Assembly: GCF_004962245.1 (NCBI RefSeq)
Contig: NZ_SUHQ01000019.1
Span: forward strand, 83,585-147,584
Direction: 5' to 3'
Source of the DNA: Mesorhizobium sp.
GTDB taxonomy: Bacteria > Pseudomonadota > Alphaproteobacteria > Rhizobiales > Rhizobiaceae
DNA: 64,000 bases
Shown here one piece after another: positions 8,985-19,612 of the stretch (positions within the stretch are counted from its first letter, which is position 1; each line of letters opens with the position of its first letter). Made by a program: the position numbers and the translations under genes. The notes under the pieces are model-generated. The model worked only from the letters and a program-made list of their open reading frames with translations. It searched no databases and had not been told where the DNA came from.

Positions 8985-9005
8985 TCCCTATGCAAGCGTC
9001 GCGAT

Positions 9006-10961
9006 TCAGTTCGCCGGATGCCGCGGCCTGGCCGGTCGTGGCAGAGAGACCTTGCCGCTGCCTTGCTTCATTTTCTGCACGTTGAGCTTCACGGGTGGCT
9101 TGGGCACGCAGTGTCCGCGCACCAGTTTTTCGGTTGCCCGGCAGGCGGTGACGATCGCCGGGTTCTTCACGCATGCCTTGCCGACCAGATGGTAGCCGCG
9201 CTTGCAGTCGATAATGATGGGCGGCTTGCGCACACATCTCCCGTCGATGCGCTGTTCGTTGCGCTTGCACCTGTCGGCGATCACCGCATTGCGCACGCAT
9301 TTCAGGCCCACTTGATGGTAACCGGGAAGGCAGTGGATGCTGACGCCAACGCACCTGCCGTTGACGAGTTTTTCGGTGCGGCGGCAGGCAGCCACGAGCG
9401 GCCTGTCGACGCATTTGCCGCGGATCAGCCTCTGGCTCGGCAGGCATGTGCGGCCGGCATCGATCACGACCGGTGGAAGTTGCGGTTTACCGGGATTGGG
9501 TCGCGTATCGACCGCCAGATCGTCGGCTTTCGGGTCGAAATTGCGCTTGATGCAGGTGAAATCCTCGCCGTCGTTGTCAACCGTGGCGATCGAACCATTC
9601 TGCTTGATTTCCTGCAGCGTGCACTGGATCGAGCGCGTCCTGACGATGCTGAGCTCGTGTGCCGCACTCGCCTTGAACACTCCGCCATTGTTGAAGGCAG
9701 CCGTCGTGCCGGTAAAGAATGCGCCGTTCGAGCAGCTGATGCGGTAGTGAAACGCACCCGGCGCATCGCGCTCGACCTCGAACGCCACCTGGCCCTTGCG
9801 CGGGCAGAGTTTTTTGAAGCCAGCGCTGTCGGACACAGTGACCTCGCCCTGCCAGTCCGAATGCGCCGGGGGGTTGTCCGGGTTGCCCTGAGGTGCGTCG
9901 GTGAAGCCGCCCCCGCCTGCACCGGTGCAGTGGACTGTGATGTCCTTCCAGCCGTCAAAGGGCTCGAACGGACCGTTGCCGACAATCTCGGTCTTGTACT
10001 GGAAGTAGGCAGTGGTGCCGACATCCTCCCATTTCTCATAGGTGGCGAAATAGCCATTCTTGGTCGCATCGTATGACGCCCACGCCTGCTGCAGCTCGGA
10101 CGTGATCGGCCCAGCGTTCTTCTGCCGCCAGATGCGCATCGAAACCGGCCCGGCCTGATTGGCTTGCGCCCGGCTCGTGACCTTCAACGAAGGGCAAACA
10201 GTGCCTGGCGTCGAGCCGGGCTGGTTCGACTGGTAGGTGGTCAGGAACAGCTTGACGTTCTCCACGTCGAATTCGCCGAAATCGTTGGCGATGTCCTGAA
10301 CCTTCGGCTTGATCACCGGGTCGCAGACGACCTGGACGTCGAACGAACCGTGTTCGGCATAGTGCGAGTCGGAAAGCGGATGGGGCCAGCTGCCGCCCTG
10401 TACCTCGCTGACAGCATTGTCCATGTCGAGCGCTGTGTCGGTAAGGGCCGAGAAGCTCGCATGGAAGGTATGCGTGAACGAATAGGACTTCGTCGGTCCA
10501 TCGGCCTGGAGGTGCTGATTGCACTTGCTAATGATCTGGTCGCCATAGGGCACGACGGCGATGCCGGTGTCCGATGACTGCGGTATGATGGAGGGATCAA
10601 AGGAGAAATTCTCCTGGTGATCGTAGTCGCGGCTGACAGGCGACGCGCTCCAGATCGGCGGAAACGCGCCGCACTGCCCCGGTCCGCAAACGCCGAGCGC
10701 CACGCCGACGTCCTGTACATAGCCTGGCCACCGCGTGTTGAGTTTCATGTGGCCCCAGAACTGGACATTGCCGCTTTTCAGCGTGTCCCATTTTTGCTTG
10801 TCGCTCGAGCCGACATGGATCGTCGTGTTGGCGCTTTCGGTGTGGAACGACATTGACTTGATGTTCGCCTGCTTGGCGAAAGCCGGCGTGGTGGCAAGCG
10901 CAGCTGCGATCAGGGCCACGGTCGCCGCCGTGTTGCGGAAAACATGCTTGGCTGAAGACAT
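9006..10961 (-). CDS. Exported protein with six C-terminal CX10C repeats, function unknown
   Basis: The protein has 651 residues. A Sec signal peptide (residues 1-30, TPAFA-K) is followed by about 480 residues of beta-rich sequence with scattered cysteines and no family I recognise. The last 120 residues hold six tandem modules, each Cys, ten residues, Cys, usually Val, for example CRRTEKLVNGRC and CKRNEQRIDGRC, separated by about 6-10 residues. The tail is basic and proline-rich. I chose the ATG at 10961, which follows AGGAGAGAG. The repeats resemble half-modules in the neighbour at 11130-14834. Location is probably periplasmic or surface, with disulfides. Confidence 0.8.
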   Translation of the reverse strand: MSSAKHVFRNTAATVALIAAALATTPAFAKQANIKSMSFHTESANTTIHVGSSDKQKWDTLKSGNVQFWGHMKLNTRWPGYVQDVGVALGVCGPGQCGAFPPIWSASPVSRDYDHQENFSFDPSIIPQSSDTGIAVVPYGDQIISKCNQHLQADGPTKSYSFTHTFHASFSALTDTALDMDNAVSEVQGGSWPHPLSDSHYAEHGSFDVQVVCDPVIKPKVQDIANDFGEFDVENVKLFLTTYQSNQPGSTPGTVCPSLKVTSRAQANQAGPVSMRIWRQKNAGPITSELQQAWASYDATKNGYFATYEKWEDVGTTAYFQYKTEIVGNGPFEPFDGWKDITVHCTGAGGGGFTDAPQGNPDNPPAHSDWQGEVTVSDSAGFKKLCPRKGQVAFEVERDAPGAFHYRISCSNGAFFTGTTAAFNNGGVFKASAAHELSIVRTRSIQCTLQEIKQNGSIATVDNDGEDFTCIKRNFDPKADDLAVDTRPNPGKPQLPPVVIDAGRTCLPSQRLIRGKCVDRPLVAACRRTEKLVNGRCVGVSIHCLPGYHQVGLKCVRNAVIADRCKRNEQRIDGRCVRKPPIIIDCKRGYHLVGKACVKNPAIVTACRATEKLVRGHCVPKPPVKLNVQKMKQGSGKVSLPRPARPRHPAN

Positions 10962-11052
10962 TTTCTCTCTCCTGAAATGTTCCTTCAGGAGTTTGTCGCC
11001 ACCCGCCGCTGTAAGGTTCACGCAGCTGCGAAACGCGTTCCGGCCAATGAAA

Positions 11053-11080
11053 GACCCCGCCGGATTGCTCCGGCGGGGTC
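11053..11080 (-). terminator. Strong terminator hairpin between the 1,234-aa and 651-aa genes
   Basis: A perfect 12-bp stem (GACCCCGCCGGA pairs with TCCGGCGGGGTC) with a 4-base loop is followed on the minus strand by TTTC. It lies about 50 bases after the stop of the large cysteine-rich gene and about 90 bases before the start of the 651-aa gene. It should end or attenuate transcription between them. Confidence 0.7.
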
Positions 11081-11129
11081 CTGGGCGTTGCGGTACAAAA
11101 GATCACGGCTTGTTTCGCGCCGGATCCTC

Positions 11130-14100
11130 CTACTGGGGAACTCGAGGCCTGTGCCTCGGCATAGGCCTCTGCAGGATGTCCGGGTTCAGCAACAGGTTCG
11201 GGTTGATCTGCAGCGTCGGCGTCCTGCGGATCGGAATGCAGTCCGGATACTGTCCGACTGTCCCGGCCGGGCAGCGCCGTTTGACGATCGGCTGGCACTG
11301 GCTGTTGATCAGCCTTGAGCCGGGCGCGCACTCCACCGACGGCCGGCGGCATGCGCCTCTGATCACCTCGGTCCCGCGCGGGCAGACACAGGCGCCGCGC
11401 TTGTTGTGAACCTGGCCGCGGATGGTGCACTGTTCCACGGTCGGCTTCTTGACGATCGGCACGCAGGCCCTGCCCTTCAGTTCCGTCCCCCTCGGGCAGA
11501 CGCAGTCGCCGTTCTTGGTGCGGATCTGACCGCGCAGCAGCTTGCATTGCTCCACTACGGGCGGCTTTTTCCGGATCGGCCGGCAGGCGTCGCCCCTCAG
11601 TTCCGTTCCTCTCGGGCAGATGCAATCGCCATCCTGGGTACGGATCTGGCCGGGCAGCAGCTTGCACAGGCGTGCCGGCGGCTCGTCGGTCGACACGCAC
11701 CTGCCGTTCTCCAACTCGGTTCCGCGCGGGCAGATACAACGCCCGTCGGAGGTCCGGATCTGGCCCTTGAGCAGCACGCAGCGCTGCGGGTCCTTCGGTT
11801 TCGGTATGATGACCGTGCCGCCACCGGACGAGCACTGGCCGTTGCGGAAAATTGTGCCTGGCGGGCAGACGCAGTTGCCGGCGTCGTTCATGACAAAGCC
11901 TCGCGAGCACTCCTTCTTCACCTCACGCTTGATGGCGAAGGGATGGCAGGCATAGGCCTTGCCGCGATCGCCCTGCACGTCGGTCAGGTCGCGGGAGAGC
12001 ACGTCGCCTGCGCCTCGCACCGGCGTGTCGGGAGACAGCACGCCGACGCAGTTCTGGCCACTGACGGTATCCTGCAGATTGGTCAGGCGGCCGCCGTCGG
12101 GAATGATCACGGTCACACGGTGAACGTGGCTTTCCCCGGCGCCGAGCGTCAGGTTCGCGACGCAGGAGGCAGGCAAGGTCGCCGGCTCCGGCGTGCAGCC
12201 GAAGGGCGGCTCGATCGAGGTGATCGCAACACCTTCCAGCCGGCCGAGTCCGTCCAGGCCGATCGCATCCCCGATGCGAACCGGACCGGAGAAGGCGCTC
12301 GCCCCATCGTTCGCGATGGTGATCGCGAACGAGCAGGGTTGACCGACCCGGCACTCTGCATCGCCGGTCTTCTCAACACGGATGGTCGAGGTGCCGCCGC
12401 CCTTGGCGCAAGCCCGGCCGATCGGATAGACGATGTCGTCGCCAGGCGCCGGGCCGTAAGAGCCGCGTGCGCAGTTCTCGAACGCGCCATTGGCGGCAAC
12501 CGTCACGTCGAAGTGGCGGCTGGTTCCGGGAGTCATGACAGCGCCCGGAATCCGGCACGACAGCGTATTGGCTGGAACCGGTCCGCAAGCCCATTCCGCG
12601 CCGTCAGGGGTGACGGTCTGGATCTGGACGGGCGCGCCGCCGGCCACCAGCGTGGCGGCATCGTTGACCCTCACCGGACCGGTGGGAGCAGCGGTGCCGG
12701 TGCTGATGACGGTGATGCGGCAGGTAACGGCCGCATCACCGGCCAGCGAACCGTTGCACACTTTGGTGATGCGCATGGCCGGCTTGCCACCGTCGGGATG
12801 ACGGATGCGTTGCTTGGCGCAGGCCCGATTGTTGGTGAGGTCGCCCTCACCTGGGATGGCCTTCACCTCGGCGCAGTTCTCGACCGTGTCCGGCCGGTAA
12901 CCGGCCGGCATCACCGCCTTGACGAAGATCGGCGTCGAGGCGCCCGGCAAGAGCACGATACCGGCATTGTCGCAGCGGAACTGGCCGGGGCCGTTCGGAC
13001 CGCATGTCCAGGGCGGGGTCGGGCCGAAGGTCGAGGACGCCGGCGTGCCGCCCGGATAGGTGTCGATGACCGTCAGCGGCCCGTCATGGGGGACGCCGCC
13101 GTTGTTGATGATGTCGATCACGAAGGTGCAGACACCATCGGCCGTGCAAGCCTCGGTGCGGGCACGCTTCTTTAGGATCAGATCGACCTTCCTTTCCACC
13201 GGCGGCCGGCAGTCGCGATCACGGTCGCCACGCCGGCAGATCGGGATCGAGGCGCAGCCGCGGTCGTTTTGCTGGCTGCCGAACAGCGGCTTGCCGCTGG
13301 CGCCATAATTATAGGCGGCGCAGTTGCGCAAGACGCGGCCTTGCCAGCCTCCGGTCGGCTTGAAGCCGAGTTCGAGGTCGAGAGAGGCACCCGGGTTGAG
13401 CGTGGTCACCGGATGGGTACACGTCATTGGGGTTGTCGCCGGCGCACAGACCCAGGGCGCATTCGGCCCTGAATCGAGAGTGGAGCCGGCAGGCAAGGTC
13501 ACTTCATCGAGAACGATCTTGCCGTGGTAGGGCCCGTCACCGACATTGGTGACCCTGATGGTGAAGTCGCAGCCGCCGCCCATCGTGCAACGCCGAACCT
13601 CGGCGCGTTTTTCGACCTTGAGATCCGGCTCCTTGTCCTTGGGCGGGCATCTCTGGTCACGCGGAATGACGATGTCGATCGTCTGCGTGCAGCACAGGCC
13701 CCAGCCCTCCTCCGGGCCGGCATAGGTTTCGATGCCGGTGACGACGAGGTGGATGACGTCGCCGGGTGAGGCACCGACGATCTTCCAGTCGAGCACGCCG
13801 CCGCCCTCCGGCACCAACTGCGTGTCGGGGATGATGGTGATGCCGGGCGTCGTCGTCGAAAGCTGTACCCACTTGCCGGCCATCTCGGCGCCAACCGGCA
13901 TGTGATAGATGAAGGCGCCGCCGCCGGGCACGCAATCGACTGTGCCGCGTTCCACCTTGAAGCATTCCTTCCCGGGAGGCGGTGGCGGCCGATCGCATTT
14001 GGTGACGTCGATCTTGATCGAGGTCTTTTCGCCGGTGAGGAAATTGCCGTCGTCCGGCTTGCCCGGGTCCTGCGACGGGATGATGGTCCCCGTGCCGGGT

Positions 14101-14834
14101 CCGACGGTTATCTTGATCATGCCCTGATTGTCGACGACTGTCGGCGAGGCAAACGCCGCATGGTCGATCTTGGCGGTGATCTGGAAGGTGACGACGCGCT
14201 CGTTGGGAGCGCCGACGCCGTCGAGATCGCTGGCGGAAATCCGGAAATCGGAAACCGTTGCTGTATCGTTCGGATTGGCCGACGTGCTGATCGTAGCACC
14301 GGGCAGCGGCCCGCCGGACGCATCCGTGCCGTCGCCGGACACATGCACGCCGACGATCCGCAGGCCATGCGGGAGCTGGTCCTTGAAGTCGATCTTGGCT
14401 TTTTCCAGCGCGGCCGCGAGGCCTGGGCTGGCAAAAGCTTGCGGGCTGCCGCGCAAGCCGAAGCTCAGGGAATATACGGCATGGTCGCAGCCTCGTTGTC
14501 TGCCTTTCTTGGTGAAAAAAGGCACCACCCGGCCGGGCCGCGGATTGACGATGCGCGGCTCATCGAGGTCGAAGCCGAAATCGGGACTGGCGGTTTCGAG
14601 CGGACCGGAATCGGTGGGCTTGTCGAGGTCGGTCTGGCTGGCCTGAGCCGGAACGATATCCTGGGCGAAACCTGGCACCGGGTTCAGCATGGCGACCGCG
14701 ACACCGGCCGCCATCAGCCAGCGCGCGCCACGCCTGGCAAGTGACAGGGGCTTTATGGTCGTCCCCATGCCGGTTGCTTGATTGCCGGTTGCTTGATTGC
14801 TCGTCGCGAACGGGGAACGTGCTGAAATGCTCAT
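11130..14834 (-). CDS. Giant exported protein: DUF11-like repeats plus cysteine-rich C-terminal repeats
   Basis: The protein has 1,234 residues. A signal sequence ends near GFAQ. A region of about 200 residues containing VYSLSFGLRGSPQAF comes first. Then comes a module with FIYHMPVG, TPGITI and GWGLCCTQTIDIVIP, and four DUF11-like Ig-type repeats (starting LKVEKRAEVRRC, LILKKRARTEAC, MRITKVCNG, IRVEKTGDAEC), each with paired cysteines. The final 270 residues contain five modules of the form C-x12/13-C-x-C-x10-C, with CPRGTEL as core, then two shorter CX10C units. I chose the ATG at 14834 because GAGGAGCGGGAAG precedes it; a 15-bp tandem repeat follows. The stop of the upstream gene is 11 bases away. 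Probably surface or periplasmic; function unknown. Confidence 0.8.
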   Translation of the reverse strand: MSISARSPFATSNQATGNQATGMGTTIKPLSLARRGARWLMAAGVAVAMLNPVPGFAQDIVPAQASQTDLDKPTDSGPLETASPDFGFDLDEPRIVNPRPGRVVPFFTKKGRQRGCDHAVYSLSFGLRGSPQAFASPGLAAALEKAKIDFKDQLPHGLRIVGVHVSGDGTDASGGPLPGATISTSANPNDTATVSDFRISASDLDGVGAPNERVVTFQITAKIDHAAFASPTVVDNQGMIKITVGPGTGTIIPSQDPGKPDDGNFLTGEKTSIKIDVTKCDRPPPPPGKECFKVERGTVDCVPGGGAFIYHMPVGAEMAGKWVQLSTTTPGITIIPDTQLVPEGGGVLDWKIVGASPGDVIHLVVTGIETYAGPEEGWGLCCTQTIDIVIPRDQRCPPKDKEPDLKVEKRAEVRRCTMGGGCDFTIRVTNVGDGPYHGKIVLDEVTLPAGSTLDSGPNAPWVCAPATTPMTCTHPVTTLNPGASLDLELGFKPTGGWQGRVLRNCAAYNYGASGKPLFGSQQNDRGCASIPICRRGDRDRDCRPPVERKVDLILKKRARTEACTADGVCTFVIDIINNGGVPHDGPLTVIDTYPGGTPASSTFGPTPPWTCGPNGPGQFRCDNAGIVLLPGASTPIFVKAVMPAGYRPDTVENCAEVKAIPGEGDLTNNRACAKQRIRHPDGGKPAMRITKVCNGSLAGDAAVTCRITVISTGTAAPTGPVRVNDAATLVAGGAPVQIQTVTPDGAEWACGPVPANTLSCRIPGAVMTPGTSRHFDVTVAANGAFENCARGSYGPAPGDDIVYPIGRACAKGGGTSTIRVEKTGDAECRVGQPCSFAITIANDGASAFSGPVRIGDAIGLDGLGRLEGVAITSIEPPFGCTPEPATLPASCVANLTLGAGESHVHRVTVIIPDGGRLTNLQDTVSGQNCVGVLSPDTPVRGAGDVLSRDLTDVQGDRGKAYACHPFAIKREVKKECSRGFVMNDAGNCVCPPGTIFRNGQCSSGGGTVIIPKPKDPQRCVLLKGQIRTSDGRCICPRGTELENGRCVSTDEPPARLCKLLPGQIRTQDGDCICPRGTELRGDACRPIRKKPPVVEQCKLLRGQIRTKNGDCVCPRGTELKGRACVPIVKKPTVEQCTIRGQVHNKRGACVCPRGTEVIRGACRRPSVECAPGSRLINSQCQPIVKRRCPAGTVGQYPDCIPIRRTPTLQINPNLLLNPDILQRPMPRHRPRVPQ

Positions 14835-14845
14835 CTTCCCGCTCC

Positions 14846-16894
14846 TCAACGTTCGCAGCTGACGGCTGGGGTTCTGAGCGGCACGGTCATCTTGCAGCAA
14901 GGGAAGTAGCCGCCCTTGTCGCGGTCGGACTGCCTGTAGAAGCAGAGCCCGACATCGACCGTCTCACCAGGATAATGGCCGGTGATGCCGATCGTGTGGG
15001 GCGCGCCGGGAGCATGCGACAGGGGTGAAGTCACCGCGACGCCTGGTGTCCTGGACAGAGCCTTGATCGAATCGCCGCCGAAGCCGGCAGAGTCGTGGAG
15101 ATAGAGTTCGGCCTCGAGGCCGGAAGGCGTGCAGAAATACCTGACATCCTCGACATCGAGGCAAGGAGACACACCACCGGGGGGCGGGAAGTCGGGCGGA
15201 TAGAAAGGTGGCAGGTAACCGCCGCCCGGTATCTGCTCATAATAGCCCGCACGGCCCTCGCAGGGGCGCCAGACCTCGACGTCGCCGACATGACCCTGAA
15301 CCTCGGGACCTTGAACCTCGGAACCTTCAATCTCGGGGTCTTCGAAATAGCCGTCGAAGTCGACGAACCACGAGCTGAAGGGCGGCACGTTGGCCGGCTT
15401 GACCAGCGCCGTCGGCGTGATCTGGACACCGTGTACGGCAAGCGGGCCGCCAGCGGCGAGCTGTTCGGCGAGTGCTGGATTGTCGCGCAGTTTGTCGCCT
15501 GACTTAACCAGCGTGTCGGTGCAGACGCTCGTGTCGAGATTGCCGTCGGCGTCATAGCCATATTGCAGGTCAAGACCGCCGGCCGACTGCCGATTGTCTT
15601 GCGGGAAGCCGACCGCATATTCCTGCGGCATTTCCACCCAGACCGTGACCGTCGCCGGATCGTCCGGGTTTTCGCGCCAGTAGCGGATGACCTCGCCCTT
15701 GCCGGACTCGGCGAACTGGCTGTAGTCGTAGCGGTTTTCCACCGGGCCGCGCTGGGCCAGGTACATAAAGCCCTTGTTGTCGAAGGCGATATCGGTGACG
15801 GCGTGATCCTTGTCAGCCTTGACCGTCAACTCCCAGCGCGGGTCGCCGGCAAAGCTGCCGTCGCGGGTAACGCCAACCGACCAGATCTCGGCCTTTTCAC
15901 CGACCGAATAATAGAGCCGGCCGCCATGATAGGCGACGGACCAGACCCTGCGCTCGTCCTGCGTGTAGCCCCAACTATCGGGATCTTCGCTGTCGAAGAC
16001 CGCGCCCTCGATGTCCATCACCGAGCCATCGTCGGCAAGCGGGGCGAGCCCGTGCGCCGGGCGCCCGGCAACGCCGTGGTCGAACGTGTCGACCGGCGCG
16101 CCGTTGGCGTCGATGCGGTGGATGAGACCGGTGTCGAGGTCACTGGCGAAGAACTGGCGGTGAACATTGTCGAAAGAGATGTCGCCGACGCCGGGACCGC
16201 TGTTGGTATCGATATCGGCGAATTTGCTCACCTGGCCGGTGATGCCGTCGATCTTCCAGACCGTGCCCGGTCCGCCACCGCTCTCGGTGCCGAACTGACC
16301 GTCCATGAAGGTAGCGCCGGCAGCACCGCGACGCTGCCGCTCTGGGCGACCGTCCGCATCTTCGTCCGATGTGACGATGCGGATGCCGTGCAGCGAGGTG
16401 GCGCCGGCATAGAGGTTCGGAATGCCTGAGGGAACGCCATCGCGGACGCCGTCGTCATAGGTGATGCCGAACACCTGGCCGATCTGCCCAGCCGTCACTT
16501 CGAAGGGCGGCGGCGTGAAGACGAGCTGGCCGGAGGCCGGCCCGCCGAGCCTTGAAACGTCGAAAACGCGCAAGGTTGCGCGCGTCGTGTCGATGAAGGT
16601 TTCGTCGACCGGATCGACGCCGGGCGGCAAGCCCTCTTCGAAACTGGGGCCCTCTTCGAAATTGGGGCCCTCTTCGAAATTGGGAATGACGGTGCCGGAA
16701 AATCCGGTCACCGCCATCGAACCTGGATAAATGATCTGCGTTTCCTGCGCCTGAGCGGTACCGCCAAGCCACAGGGTGGTGGCGAGCGCCAGCGCCAGGA
16801 AGCCGCCGGTTGCCAAGAATCCACTGGTTAATTGGGTCGTACGGCGCAAGCAGCCAGCACGAGAGTGCACGAACGAGCCGTGGTCGCAAGACAT
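14846..16894 (-). CDS. Exported beta-propeller-like protein with C-terminal CC module
   Basis: The protein has 682 residues. The signal sequence ends TAQA-QE. A low-complexity NFEEG repeat near the N-terminus is followed by about 400 residues whose repeating GTVWKIDG, TGLIHRID, RRVWSVAYHGGRLYYSVG and VTDIAFDNKGFMYLA strands suggest an NHL/SMP-30-type propeller. An acidic EIEGSEVQGPEVQG stretch leads to a C-terminal module with TPGVAV, GHYPGETVDVGLCF and FPCCKMTVPL, which matches a module in the next gene. I chose the ATG at 16894, preceded by GGGGGGAA; longer upstream starts exist. Likely in one transcript with the 1,234-aa gene. Confidence 0.75.
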   Translation of the reverse strand: MSCDHGSFVHSRAGCLRRTTQLTSGFLATGGFLALALATTLWLGGTAQAQETQIIYPGSMAVTGFSGTVIPNFEEGPNFEEGPSFEEGLPPGVDPVDETFIDTTRATLRVFDVSRLGGPASGQLVFTPPPFEVTAGQIGQVFGITYDDGVRDGVPSGIPNLYAGATSLHGIRIVTSDEDADGRPERQRRGAAGATFMDGQFGTESGGGPGTVWKIDGITGQVSKFADIDTNSGPGVGDISFDNVHRQFFASDLDTGLIHRIDANGAPVDTFDHGVAGRPAHGLAPLADDGSVMDIEGAVFDSEDPDSWGYTQDERRVWSVAYHGGRLYYSVGEKAEIWSVGVTRDGSFAGDPRWELTVKADKDHAVTDIAFDNKGFMYLAQRGPVENRYDYSQFAESGKGEVIRYWRENPDDPATVTVWVEMPQEYAVGFPQDNRQSAGGLDLQYGYDADGNLDTSVCTDTLVKSGDKLRDNPALAEQLAAGGPLAVHGVQITPTALVKPANVPPFSSWFVDFDGYFEDPEIEGSEVQGPEVQGHVGDVEVWRPCEGRAGYYEQIPGGGYLPPFYPPDFPPPGGVSPCLDVEDVRYFCTPSGLEAELYLHDSAGFGGDSIKALSRTPGVAVTSPLSHAPGAPHTIGITGHYPGETVDVGLCFYRQSDRDKGGYFPCCKMTVPLRTPAVSCER
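16632..16685. repeat. Three 18-bp tandem units inside the propeller gene
   Basis: The unit CCCTCTTCGAAAYTGGGG occurs three times head to tail (16632, 16650, 16668) with one or two substitutions, encoding NFEEGP, NFEEGP and SFEEGL. Because it is a multiple of three, slippage would change the acidic linker length without breaking the frame. Confidence 0.85.
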
Positions 16895-17483
16895 GAAATT
16901 CCCCCCGCAGGCGACGGGAGAAACATCCGGCGTTGCCGCGCAAATCAGGGCAAGGCGCGACGTTCCGGCACGTTTTTCCCTGATCGAATTGTCTGCTTTC
17001 CTCATAGTCACGATACGCCGGCTCTTACGCAGGGTCAACGGAAGCAGCGGAAAGCCCAGCGCATCGACGCCGTCCCGAAAGCGGTGGTCGCACTGAGTTC
17101 CCGTTGTTCTCGGCGACCGTGGAATCTCTGGGTTTCCAGTCATGGGGCTTTCCTTTCCGGGGCCGCACCATGCGGCACCTGGGTGTCAGTCGCGAACGGA
17201 CGCGGAAAGGTTCATGGGAAGCGCTGGACGGCCTGGGCTCACCGTGCCATGGCCGGGGAAGGGCCGGCCGGGCTGGCTCCGTCCCCCCGCAGGGCGGCTG
17301 GGGCAAAGGATGTTGGACGCCTTGCGCAGAATGCTTGCGCGCCGCGCAGCCTGTTCTTATATACGCGCCAAGCCGTTCGGTGCCGGAATGCCGGTTGCCG
17401 GAACGGGATTTCTTGTGAACAGGGGCTTTCGTCGGAACGCCTGTACGGGTCCTGAGAGCCTGCTTAGCGGAGAGACTAGAAAA
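16895..17483. other. Divergent intergenic region before dnaK
   Basis: These 589 bases separate the propeller gene from dnaK. I see no credible gene here: possible frames have no ribosome site and run into dnaK or the opposite gene. The right end holds the RpoH-like dnaK promoter listed separately. The promoter of the exported-protein cluster is presumably in the left part, but no clear -35/-10 pair stands out. Confidence 0.55.
17334..17362 (+). promoter_or_regulatory. dnaK: Possible RpoH (heat-shock) promoter of dnaK
   Basis: CTTG at 17334 and CTTATAT at 17356 are separated by 18 bases, close to the alphaproteobacterial sigma-32 pattern of CTTG and C-Y-TATNT. It lies about 120 bases before the dnaK ATG, leaving a leader without obvious structure. 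The assignment rests on pattern and gene identity only. Confidence 0.5.
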
Positions 17484-19400
<1,917 letters not shown>

Positions 19401-19424
19401 ACCGTCTGACGGCAGATAAAGCGG

Positions 19425-19453
19425 AAAAGCCCGGCGCAAAGCCGGGCTTTTTT
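19425..19453 (+). terminator. Rho-independent terminator after dnaK
   Basis: AAAAGCCCGGC pairs with GCCGGGCTTTT around the loop GCAAA, and the T-run continues to six T. It begins 24 bases after the dnaK stop and precedes dnaJ. Confidence 0.9.
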
Positions 19454-19612
19454 GCAACCCTTGCTGAAAAAATGCTGGGCTTGGCCGAAAAAATGCGAGC
19501 AATCCCGCGTCGACACTGGCATCCCGGCCCCATCGCACCTAAATCGGAACTGCGTGCCGGCGAACGACGCAACAGGGCTTCAAGACGTTGAATATCCGGA
19601 CTGCAGGAAAAA

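Noticed and set aside
9060..11920. Cysteine repeats as a CRISPR or DNA tandem-repeat array
   Set aside because: The repeats are protein-level modules with diverged DNA and no constant repeat or spacer length.
14768..14834. Alternative ATG at 14768 for the giant exported protein, giving a tidier signal peptide
   Set aside because: It lacks a ribosome binding site, whereas the ATG at 14834 has GAGGAG at good spacing.
16832..17455. Open frame of about 200 codons upstream of dnaK
   Set aside because: Arg/Ala/Gly-rich, no ribosome site, overlaps the dnaK promoter and lies antisense to the exported protein's start region; looks like a GC-rich chance frame.
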